7,921 nucleotides of DNA, taken from the NCBI GenBank assembly GCA_003601785.1, contig PIYA01000035.1, positions 2,354-10,274 of the forward strand, given 5' to 3'. Below the pieces are notes generated by a model, which saw nothing but the letters and a program-made list of their open reading frames with translations, searched no databases and was not told where the DNA came from. Below are positions 1-5,759 of the stretch, in pieces. The position numbers were made by a program, and so were the translations under genes. This stretch comes from Candidatus Bathyarchaeota archaeon. GTDB taxonomy: Archaea > Thermoproteota > Bathyarchaeia > Bathyarchaeales > Bathycorpusculaceae. Position 1 is the first letter of the stretch; each line of letters begins with the position of its first letter.

Positions 1-675
1 ATTCTAGGACCAAACGGCATAGGCAAAACGACATTCGTGAAGATTTTAGCTGGAATCGAAAAAGCTGACAACAGGAAAAAACTCGGCAAGTTTGAAGTGA
101 GCTACAAGCCACAATACATTTCCGCGGAGTATGAAGGAACCGTTCAAGAGTTACTGAAGGATGTCGCCAAAGAAAGCTTCACCTCAAGCTGGTACAAAAC
201 AGAAATCCTCCAACCGTTAAAGCTGCATCTACTCTTGGACAGAAACGTCTCAGAACTTAGCGGTGGTGAACTGCAAAAGGTAGCCATCGCCACTTGTCTA
301 TCCCGTAAGGCTGACCTCTACCTGCTTGACGAGCCAAGCGCATACTTAGATGTTGAAGAGAGATTGAACATGGCGAGAGCCATTCGAAGGATTGTTGAAG
401 CCCACAACGTCACAGCCTTCGTCGTCGAACACGACGTGGTTACGCAAGACTTCATAGCTGACCGCCTCATGATTTTCACGGGAAAACCCGGAGTTGAAGG
501 AACAGCCAATCCGCCTGTAAGCCTAAGAGAAGGAATGAACATGTTCCTTAAAGAGATGCAGGTTACGTTCAGAAGGGACCCAACCACAAAGAGACCCAGA
601 GTTAACAAGGAAGGATCAAAGCTTGACCAGTACCAGAAAGAACTGGGAGAGTATTACTATGCTCCTTCTGGCTGA
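1..675 (+). CDS. rli: Ribosome-recycling ATPase Rli/ABCE1, C-terminal part (5' partial)
   Basis: Rli/ABCE1 is the cytoplasmic twin-ATPase that splits ribosomes after termination together with aRF1/Pelota. Seen: the frame is open from base 1 and begins within the second nucleotide-binding domain. In fragment numbering there is a Walker A motif GPNGIGKTT (3-11), a Q-loop glutamine (Q38), the ABC signature LSGGE (86-90), Walker B ending in D110-E111, the D-loop SAYLD (113-117) and the switch histidine H144 in EHD. The tail GEYYYAPSG and the region just before it (FRRDPTTKRPRVN) are typical of this family and not of transporter ATPases. The fragment is 224 residues; the family is about 590-600, so the Fe-S domain, the first ATPase domain and the hinge lie upstream of the window. 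The GTG at base 37 is an internal valine codon in the Walker A helix, not a start. No transmembrane segment is present. Confidence 0.95.
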   Translation: MLGPNGIGKTTFVKILAGIEKADNRKKLGKFEVSYKPQYISAEYEGTVQELLKDVAKESFTSSWYKTEILQPLKLHLLLDRNVSELSGGELQKVAIATCLSRKADLYLLDEPSAYLDVEERLNMARAIRRIVEAHNVTAFVVEHDVVTQDFIADRLMIFTGKPGVEGTANPPVSLREGMNMFLKEMQVTFRRDPTTKRPRVNKEGSKLDQYQKELGEYYYAPSG

Positions 676-678
676 ATA

Positions 679-691
679 ATTGTTGTTTTTT
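679..691 (+). terminator. Candidate U-tract terminator after rli
   Basis: A T-rich run (AATTGTTGTTTTTT) begins 3 bases after the rli stop codon and ends in six T. Archaeal RNA polymerase can terminate on such T tracts without a hairpin. A second five-T run at 712-716 could act as backup. No hairpin was seen. Position is the main support. Confidence 0.35.
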
Positions 692-726
692 GTGAGTCCC
701 GTGAGCGAAGCTTTTTGAAAACGTAG

Positions 727-736
727 TTAAATTAAA
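727..736 (+). promoter_or_regulatory. Candidate TATA box for top6B-top6A
   Basis: TTAAATTAAA lies in the 120-base gap between rli and top6B. With the usual archaeal spacing of about 25 bases, transcription would start near 755-762, leaving a leader of about 35-40 bases that includes the GGAGG site. The box is A+T-rich but not a close match to TTTAWATA, so this is tentative. Confidence 0.35.
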
Positions 737-785
737 GAGTGAGCAGAACATATCGTATGTGTGACCGGTTATTGAGGTGTCTGGT

Positions 786-790
786 GGAGG
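786..790 (+). promoter_or_regulatory. Ribosome binding site of top6B (GGAGG)
   Basis: GGAGG sits 5 bases before the GTG at 796. An in-frame TAA at 793-795 directly precedes that GTG, so no longer N-terminus is possible. Together they fix the start. Confidence 0.7.
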
Positions 791-795
791 CTTAA

Positions 796-2322
796 GTGGC
801 ACGGGTGACCTTTGAAGAGATAAGTGCTGCAGACTTCTTTTATCGAAACAGAGACATCGCTGGCTTCACGAATCCTTCAAGAGCTATTTTCGCCGCGATA
901 AGGGAGCTTGTGGAAAACTCTTTAGACGCTGCTGAGAGTCTTAAGATTCCACCGGACATCTATGTTAGACTTTCCTATGAAGGTGCAGTGGGCACTGGCA
1001 CTCAAGTCTATAGGTTAAGAGTTGAGGATAACGGCATCGGTGTTCCGCCGAGACATATCCCTTCAGCCTTCGGACAGATACTGTTCGGTTCAAAATACAA
1101 GCTGAAACAGCAGAGAGGAACCTTCGGTTTGGGCGGGAAAATGGCTATATTATACGGGCAAATCACAACGCATAAACCCGCTTGCGTGATTTCCAGCACT
1201 GGCATGTCAAAGATCTACAAATACAAGCTTATGATTGACATTCAAAGAAATCGTCCGCTCATACTTGACAGGAAGATTATGATAAACAAGACGCGTTGGC
1301 GGGGAACAATAGTTGAGTTCAGCCTTGAAGGTGACTATTTTAGGGCTATGCCGAAAATTTTGGAATACTTCAAACAGACAGCCATGGTGAATCCTTACGC
1401 GAATTTAACGTTCGTAGACCCTAAAGGCAGACTTTACAAGTTCACAAGAGTTACAACTGAAATGCCTGATCCGCCGAAGGAAACCTTACCTCATCCCTAC
1501 GGCGTGGATGTGGAGCTTCTGCAACGCCTCATAAACGCTACACCATACAGGAACATGCTTGAATTCTTAAGGTATCATTTTCACAGAGTTGGAGATAAGA
1601 CAGCTCAAAAATTCTTGGAGTTCAGCAATATACGTCCATCAAAGAACCCGAAGAGACTTTCCCACGAGGAAATAGTTAGACTCATGCACATGCTGAAGAA
1701 GTTCAAGGAGTTTCTGCCACCTGATGCGAGCTGTTTGTCACCATTAGGAGAGAACCTGTTGAGAGCTGGCATAGTTAAAGAGTTGAAACCTGAGTTTGTA
1801 GCTGTTCATCAGCGTAGACCGGCAACCTACGCTGGACACCCCTTCATAGTTGAGGTGGCAATCGCTTACGGTGGGGAAATCCCCAAGAAAGAAGGCTTCG
1901 TGATCTATCGGTTCGCCAACAGAATTCCACTTTTATATGATGAGGCGAGCGACGTTTCGGTGAGGGTTATAAATTCGATGAACTGGCGTAGGTATAAGGT
2001 TGCACCAGACATGCCTATTGCAATACTTGTTCACATCTGCAGTACAAAGGTTCCGTACAAAACGGTTGGAAAAGAGTTCATTGCGGACAGACCTGAGGTG
2101 AGAAGGGAAATTGCTAATGGACTGCGAGAGGTTGCCCGTCGACTGCGACGCTTCTTGACGAGAAGAGAACACGTGTACAGAGAAAAGAAGAGGCTGGGAA
2201 TATTCAGTAAATACCTGCCGAAAATCGCCCAGTTCTCAACGCAACTTGCCGGTAAGGAGAAGGCTCCGGATGTGAAGAAACTTTTGAGGAGTGTGAGGAG
2301 GTTTGGAACGGAAGAGACGTAA
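796..2322 (+). CDS. top6B: DNA topoisomerase VI subunit B
   Basis: ATPase subunit of the type IIB topoisomerase, which forms an A2B2 enzyme that relaxes and decatenates DNA by passing one duplex through another. Seen, in order: a GHKL ATPase fold (about 1-220) with ELVENSLDA (37-45; E37 general base, N41 Mg ligand), DNGIG (78-82) and the glycine-rich lid GTFGLGGK (108-115); a helix-two-turn-helix region (about 229-306); and a transducer domain (about 330-460) with K426 in VGKEFIAD as the candidate switch lysine. From memory, E37/N41/K426 sit one residue before E38/N42/K427 of the Sulfolobus shibatae enzyme. Length 508 is normal for the family. The start is GTG with an in-frame stop just before it. 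After about 455 comes a basic tail (RREHVYREKKR). top6A follows, so both subunits are probably made from one mRNA. Confidence 0.96.
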   Translation: MARVTFEEISAADFFYRNRDIAGFTNPSRAIFAAIRELVENSLDAAESLKIPPDIYVRLSYEGAVGTGTQVYRLRVEDNGIGVPPRHIPSAFGQILFGSKYKLKQQRGTFGLGGKMAILYGQITTHKPACVISSTGMSKIYKYKLMIDIQRNRPLILDRKIMINKTRWRGTIVEFSLEGDYFRAMPKILEYFKQTAMVNPYANLTFVDPKGRLYKFTRVTTEMPDPPKETLPHPYGVDVELLQRLINATPYRNMLEFLRYHFHRVGDKTAQKFLEFSNIRPSKNPKRLSHEEIVRLMHMLKKFKEFLPPDASCLSPLGENLLRAGIVKELKPEFVAVHQRRPATYAGHPFIVEVAIAYGGEIPKKEGFVIYRFANRIPLLYDEASDVSVRVINSMNWRRYKVAPDMPIAILVHICSTKVPYKTVGKEFIADRPEVRREIANGLREVARRLRRFLTRREHVYREKKRLGIFSKYLPKIAQFSTQLAGKEKAPDVKKLLRSVRRFGTEET

Positions 2323-2332
2323 AAGTTTGGTG

Positions 2333-3394
2333 ATGGAGAAGAGAAAAGAGGTTTTGACAAGTCTGGAAAGTTTGGGAGCAAGAATATACGAGCAGATGGA
2401 TAAGGGATTTTTCCCCTCGATTGAGATGCCCAGTCGTTCAACGGAAAACATCTACTATGACCCAAATGTTCGCCAGTTCATTTTGGGAGGCAAAAAAGTT
2501 CGGAGGAGTGCCCGTAACATTCGCCATTTAAGACCTTTCACTCAGCTTGTTTGGACAGCGTTTTTCTCCCACGAACTGACGATGCACCGTAAAACGTCAA
2601 CTCTGAGGGATGTTTACTATTCCGCGCAAGCGTATGAAATGAGCTTCAAAGATCAGCAGGAATCAAACAATATAATAACTGATTTGGAGACTGTTTTAGG
2701 GCTTTCACGTGAGGATTTCAACATTTTCCCAGAGGAGCGTTCAGCGGTCTTCGGAGACTTGACGATAGAGTACACGGTGCCGGGCTACGAGGGGAAACGT
2801 TTGAATCTGACTTCTCATCCAGACGGCGTTATGATTGGACCAGCTTTAACTTCAGCTGAGTTTGTGAAGACAACAGCGGACAAGGTTATAGCCATAGAGA
2901 AGGGTGGTTTGTTCACGCGTTTCATAGAGGAAAGCGTTCATAAAAAATTTAACGCGATACTGGTTTTAACAGCTGGACAAGCACCACGAGCAACGAGACA
3001 CTTCATCAGGAGGCTTAACAGGGAACTGAAGCTTCCGGTTTACATATTCACGGACGGTGACCCTTGGGGGATGCACATAGCTATGGTTATCATATCCGGT
3101 TCTGCAAACGCTGCTCACCTAAGAGAGCTGACGACGCCCGACGCTAAATGGAGTGGAGTGTGGGCTACAGACATCGTGAATTACAAGCTGCCGACAGACC
3201 CGTTAGACGACGTAGATGTGAAGAGGCTTTACGAGTTGCAGAGGGACCCGCGTTACAAGGACCCGTTGTGGCAGAGGGAAATCAAAACCTTCTTGAAGAT
3301 TAAGCGGAAAGCTGAACAAGAAGCCTTCAGCAGGTACGGTTTAACATACATTGTAGATGAGTATTTACCCGCAAAGCTTGAAGAAACAAGCTAG
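2333..3394 (+). CDS. top6A: DNA topoisomerase VI subunit A (Spo11-like)
   Basis: DNA-cleaving subunit of topoisomerase VI, homologous to eukaryotic Spo11. It cuts both strands through a 5' phosphotyrosyl link. Seen: a winged-helix 5Y-CAP domain (about 60-140) with the active-site motif LRDVYY (91-96), in which one of Y95/Y96 is the nucleophile; and a Toprim domain with E189 (AIEKGG) and D241/D243 (DGDPWG) as metal-binding acids. GQAPRATRHFIRRL (215-228) is also typical. Length from the ATG is 353, usual for the family. Start choice: the frame opens at TTG 2303, but that gives ten extra basic residues overlapping top6B. GTG 2330 and ATG 2333 lie 7 and 10 bases after the top6B stop, and MEKRKEVLTSLESLG fits family N-termini. 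No good SD is placed for either, so translation may depend on coupling to top6B. Confidence 0.95.
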   Translation: MEKRKEVLTSLESLGARIYEQMDKGFFPSIEMPSRSTENIYYDPNVRQFILGGKKVRRSARNIRHLRPFTQLVWTAFFSHELTMHRKTSTLRDVYYSAQAYEMSFKDQQESNNIITDLETVLGLSREDFNIFPEERSAVFGDLTIEYTVPGYEGKRLNLTSHPDGVMIGPALTSAEFVKTTADKVIAIEKGGLFTRFIEESVHKKFNAILVLTAGQAPRATRHFIRRLNRELKLPVYIFTDGDPWGMHIAMVIISGSANAAHLRELTTPDAKWSGVWATDIVNYKLPTDPLDDVDVKRLYELQRDPRYKDPLWQREIKTFLKIKRKAEQEAFSRYGLTYIVDEYLPAKLEETS

Positions 3395-3405
3395 CTGAAG
3401 GGAAA

Positions 3406-3414
3406 TTTAAAATA
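3406..3414 (+). promoter_or_regulatory. Candidate TATA box for the small membrane protein gene
   Basis: TTTAAAATA, preceded by the purine-rich GGGAAA that could serve as a BRE, is close to the archaeal consensus. It predicts a transcription start near 3435-3440, about 35 bases before the ATG at 3472. It begins 12 bases after the top6A stop, so this gene could be transcribed separately from top6BA and might also carry aIF5B. Confidence 0.45.
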
Positions 3415-3471
3415 ACTCGTTCTTAATTTATGTAGGAAAGCAAATGTTGGAAGATAAAGAAGGCTAAACAA

Positions 3472-3675
3472 ATGAGTGAAGAAGAAGCAAGCCCTTGGTT
3501 GAAAGCGGCTGAAAAATTCTTCGGTTTGATACTCCTCATAATGGGCGCCCTCGGAGTGTACTACACGTTTACAAGCGCTGGAGCGTTGGATGTTTACACG
3601 GGATTTTTCGGGTTCTTAAGCGCCATACCCATAGTTTTGGGTTTGATTTTGCTCATTGCGAAAACGGAGGAGTGA
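3472..3675 (+). CDS. Small two-helix membrane protein, function unknown
   Basis: I do not recognise this 67-residue protein. Seen: an acidic N-terminus (MSEEEAS), an amphipathic stretch (WLKAAEKF, 9-16), a hydrophobic helix at about 16-33 (GLILLIMGALGVYYTF), a short loop with one Asp, a second hydrophobic helix at about 44-63 (GFFGFLSAIPIVLGLILLIA), and an acidic end (KTEE). There is no signal-peptide cleavage pattern or metal motif. Both ends would lie on the same side of the membrane. The start is supported by AGAAGG at 3458-3463, 8 bases before the ATG. It sits between top6A and aIF5B on the same strand, 77 bases from the former and 114 from the latter. A link to either is not shown. Length, clean helices, SD and a TATA box argue that it is real. 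Confidence 0.75.
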   Translation: MSEEEASPWLKAAEKFFGLILLIMGALGVYYTFTSAGALDVYTGFFGFLSAIPIVLGLILLIAKTEE

Positions 3676-3701
3676 AAGAACTTTTAGGTTTCACCGAATA
3701 G

Positions 3702-3710
3702 TTTTATTAT
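3702..3710 (+). promoter_or_regulatory. Candidate TATA box for aIF5B (or T-rich terminator)
   Basis: TTTTATTAT is the only TATA-like stretch in the gap before aIF5B. It predicts a start near 3730-3735 and a leader of about 55 bases. It lies 27 bases after the preceding stop codon and could instead serve as a T-rich terminator for the small membrane protein gene. Confidence 0.3.
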
Positions 3711-3776
3711 TCTGAAGCACACTCATCATACGAAAAGACTGATGTTATGCTCCATTTAGACTAACCTATTGTTAAA

Positions 3777-3782
3777 GGGGGT
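3777..3782 (+). promoter_or_regulatory. Ribosome binding site deciding the aIF5B start
   Basis: GGGGGT, one mismatch from GGAGGT, lies 7 bases before ATG 3790. The longer frame from TTG 3769 would begin 8 bases upstream of this site, so the SD would fall inside the coding sequence. The site therefore selects the ATG. Confidence 0.65.
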
Positions 3783-3789
3783 ATGTGAC

Positions 3790-5571
3790 ATGCCTGTTCG
3801 TCAACCTATTGTGTGCGTTCTCGGTCACGTGGACACTGGTAAGACTTTGCTTTTGGACAAGATACGTAAGACAAGTGTTCAGGCTCGTGAAGCTGGAGGC
3901 ATTACACAACACATTGGCGCCAGCTTTTTCCCGGTGGACACGCTTAAGCAGCTGTGTGGTTCCCTGCTTTCCATGGTTAAGGGTGAGATTGAGATTCCTG
4001 GTTTGCTTGTTGTTGACACGCCTGGACATGAGGCTTTCACAAATCTGCGTAGAAGAGGGGGAAGCGTAGCCGACATTGCCATACTGGTCATTGACGTTTT
4101 ACGGGGTTTTGAAACTCAAACCTACGAGTGTATAGAAGTTTTGAAAGCTCGTAAGACACCTTTCCTTGTCGCCGCGAACAAGATTGACCGCATTCCAGGA
4201 TGGAAATCTTACCCTGACACGCCTTTTTTGAAGACTTATCAGATGCAGAACCCCTATGTTAAACAGGATTTGGACAACAGAATATACGACATTATTGGAA
4301 CATTCTCCCGTCTAGGTTTTAGGGCTGACCGTTTCGACCGTATAAAGGACTTTACAAAAACGGTGGCTGTTGTGCCTACCAGTGCAAAAACAGGTGAGGG
4401 TATAACCGAACTGCTCATGGTTCTCGTTGGGCTAACCCAGCAATATTTGAAGAAACGTCTGCAGACAACAGAAGGACCAGCGAAAGGCACAGTTTTAGAA
4501 GTTAAGGAAGAACCTGGTTTGGGTTTGACGCTGAACACCATAATCTATGACGGCGTGTTACGTAAGGACGACCTAATAGTTGTGGGCGGTAAGGAAAAAC
4601 CCATAGTCACACGGATAAGAGCCATCCTTGTTCCAAAACCCTTGGATGAAATCAGAGATCCGAGAGACAAGTTCTCCTCCGTTAACTCCGTTTCCGCCGC
4701 TGCTGGAGTGAAGATTGCCGCTCCAGAGCTGGAGGGTGCTCTGGCTGGTGCACCCTTATACGCGGTTCCTCAAGGGGAAGACCCGCAAAAGTATGTGAAG
4801 CTTGTTTCTGAAGAAATTGAGAAGATTAGGATTATAACGGACATCGATGGTGTGGTTTTGAAGGCTGACACTTTAGGCTCTTTGGAGGCTATCGCTGAAG
4901 CCTTAAAACGAAACAGTGTGCCAATTCGTTTAGCTGATGTTGGCGACGTGTCAAAAAGAGATGTTGTTGAGGCTGGAGTTGTGAAGGAACATGAACCCTT
5001 ATACGGTGTAGTTTTAGCCTTCAACGTTAAGGTTTTACCCGACGCGGAAGAGGAAGCGAAAAACAGAAGCATCAAAATTTTCCATGAGAATATAATATAC
5101 CGTTTAGTGGATGACTACTTGTCATGGCTTAGAACCAAGCAGGAAGCAAAACTTGAAAAAGAATTTGAAACGTTGATTAAGCCTGGGAAAATCCGAATTC
5201 TGGAAGGCTATGTTTTCCGCAGGGCAAAACCAGCTATAGTCGGCGTGGAAATCCTAGCTGGAAAGATAAAACCGAAATACAGGCTTGTGAGGGCGAAGGA
5301 CGGGGAAGATGTAGGTGAGATACAGCAGATTCAGGAGAAAGGCAAGGCTTTACCAGAGGCACGGCAAGGAATGCAAGTGGCGATATCCATAGACAAACCA
5401 TTGGTTGGCAGGCACATATTCGAGAAAGATGTTTTGTACGTGAAGGTTCCGGAGGCTCATGCAAAGGCGCTGTTAACAACTTTTGTTGATAAATTGACAA
5501 TGGAGGAGCAGGAGACGCTGAACGAGTATGTGAATTTGATGAGAAAGAAAGTACCGTTCTGGGCAGCATAA
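3790..5571 (+). CDS. infB: Translation initiation factor aIF5B (IF-2 family GTPase)
   Basis: Ribosome-dependent GTPase that promotes joining of the large subunit to the initiation complex, with the initiator tRNA bound by its C-terminal domain. Seen: G1 GHVDTGKT (12-19); G2 threonine in GGITQHIGA (T39); G3 DTPGH (76-80, with catalytic H80); G4 NKID (130-133); G5 SAK (198-200). A beta-barrel domain II follows (about 228-330), then domain III (about 348-450, including DGVVLKADTLGSLEA and GDVSKRDV) and domain IV (about 460-560, including YVFRRAKPAIVGVE). At 593 residues it has the archaeal length, lacking the long N-terminal extension of eukaryotic eIF5B, and carries no intein. The ATG start gives MPVRQPIVCVLGHVD, as in relatives; seven extra residues from an upstream TTG were rejected. 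It ends the + strand block and faces the HD gene. Confidence 0.97.
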   Translation: MPVRQPIVCVLGHVDTGKTLLLDKIRKTSVQAREAGGITQHIGASFFPVDTLKQLCGSLLSMVKGEIEIPGLLVVDTPGHEAFTNLRRRGGSVADIAILVIDVLRGFETQTYECIEVLKARKTPFLVAANKIDRIPGWKSYPDTPFLKTYQMQNPYVKQDLDNRIYDIIGTFSRLGFRADRFDRIKDFTKTVAVVPTSAKTGEGITELLMVLVGLTQQYLKKRLQTTEGPAKGTVLEVKEEPGLGLTLNTIIYDGVLRKDDLIVVGGKEKPIVTRIRAILVPKPLDEIRDPRDKFSSVNSVSAAAGVKIAAPELEGALAGAPLYAVPQGEDPQKYVKLVSEEIEKIRIITDIDGVVLKADTLGSLEAIAEALKRNSVPIRLADVGDVSKRDVVEAGVVKEHEPLYGVVLAFNVKVLPDAEEEAKNRSIKIFHENIIYRLVDDYLSWLRTKQEAKLEKEFETLIKPGKIRILEGYVFRRAKPAIVGVEILAGKIKPKYRLVRAKDGEDVGEIQQIQEKGKALPEARQGMQVAISIDKPLVGRHIFEKDVLYVKVPEAHAKALLTTFVDKLTMEEQETLNEYVNLMRKKVPFWAA

Positions 5572-5577
5572 CCTAAA

Positions 5578-5631
5578 AGTCAATTTTTGGCTCTTCGACA
5601 AGCCTAAAATCGACTACCCCCCTAGATTTTT
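5578..5631 (+). terminator. Hairpin and T run after aIF5B, probable terminator
   Basis: AGTCAATTTTTGGCT (5578-5592) pairs with AGCCTAAAATCGACT (5601-5615). Thirteen of 15 positions are Watson-Crick pairs; the mismatches are A5582/C5611 and T5588/T5605, and the loop is 8 bases. A six-C run and then five T (5627-5631) follow. It begins 6 bases after the aIF5B stop in a convergent gap. The arms contain A and T runs on both strands, so it could also stop traffic from the right. Termination activity is inferred. Confidence 0.45.
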
Positions 5632-5655
5632 ACTGACTAGTTAACGTAATTTTAG

Positions 5656-5671
5656 TGTTTCCAAGGAAACA
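5656..5671. repeat. Short inverted repeat TGTTTCC-AA-GGAAACA
   Basis: Perfect 7-base arms around 2 bases, in the middle of the convergent gap. It could be a small hairpin or a protein-binding half-site pair. Its outer bases TGTTT/AAACA recur in the inverted repeat at 5745-5758. Confidence 0.4.
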
Positions 5672-5723
5672 TAAGGTTAAAATGCTGTCTAAGCAGAGCG
5701 GAGAAAACGTTCCTTAACATAGA

Positions 5724-5758
5724 GCTTGATAAAATACCAAGCACTGTTTGAGCAAACA
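5724..5758 (-). terminator. Paired small hairpins after the HD gene, possible terminator
   Basis: Read on the - strand, the bases just past the HD stop codon form TGTTTG-CT-CAAACA (5745-5758), followed by GCTTG-nine bases-CAAGC (5724-5742) with TATTTTAT in its loop. The first structure ends one base beyond the stop codon. They may terminate or protect the 3' end of the operon mRNA. Stems are short, so the call is weak. Confidence 0.3.
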
Positions 5759-5759
5759 A

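Noticed and set aside
739..795. 18-codon frame ending in TAA directly against the top6B GTG
   Set aside because: It is too short to judge, the predicted transcription start lies within it, and it has no SD of its own. The abutting stop is useful only for fixing the top6B start.
2303..2332. Ten-residue N-terminal extension of top6A from TTG 2303
   Set aside because: It overlaps the end of top6B, the SD touches the TTG with no spacing, and the extra residues do not fit family N-termini. The GAGGAGGT is explained by consecutive AGG arginine codons of top6B.
2031..2465. 144-codon - strand frame across the top6B/top6A junction
   Set aside because: It lies antisense to two strongly supported genes, is rich in Ser, Leu and Arg as shadows often are, and has no start signals.
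3738..3750. Possible C/D box sRNA before aIF5B (TGATGTT)
   Set aside because: The C box match is poor, and no correctly ordered D box follows at a suitable distance.
3769..3789. Seven-residue extension of aIF5B from TTG 3769
   Set aside because: The SD at 3777-3782 lies inside it and points to ATG 3790, which gives the usual family N-terminus.
3785..4069. 94-codon + strand frame overlapping the start of aIF5B
   Set aside because: It is in an alternative frame over the aIF5B GTPase motifs, with a Cys/Arg/Leu-rich composition typical of frame shadows.
3790..5571. Intein in aIF5B
   Set aside because: Some archaeal IF2/5B genes carry inteins, but here the GTPase motifs G1 to G5 run with normal spacing and the length is 593.
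5682..5717. 11-residue ATG frame in the convergent gap
   Set aside because: It is too short, with only a weak AAGG upstream and no recognisable product.
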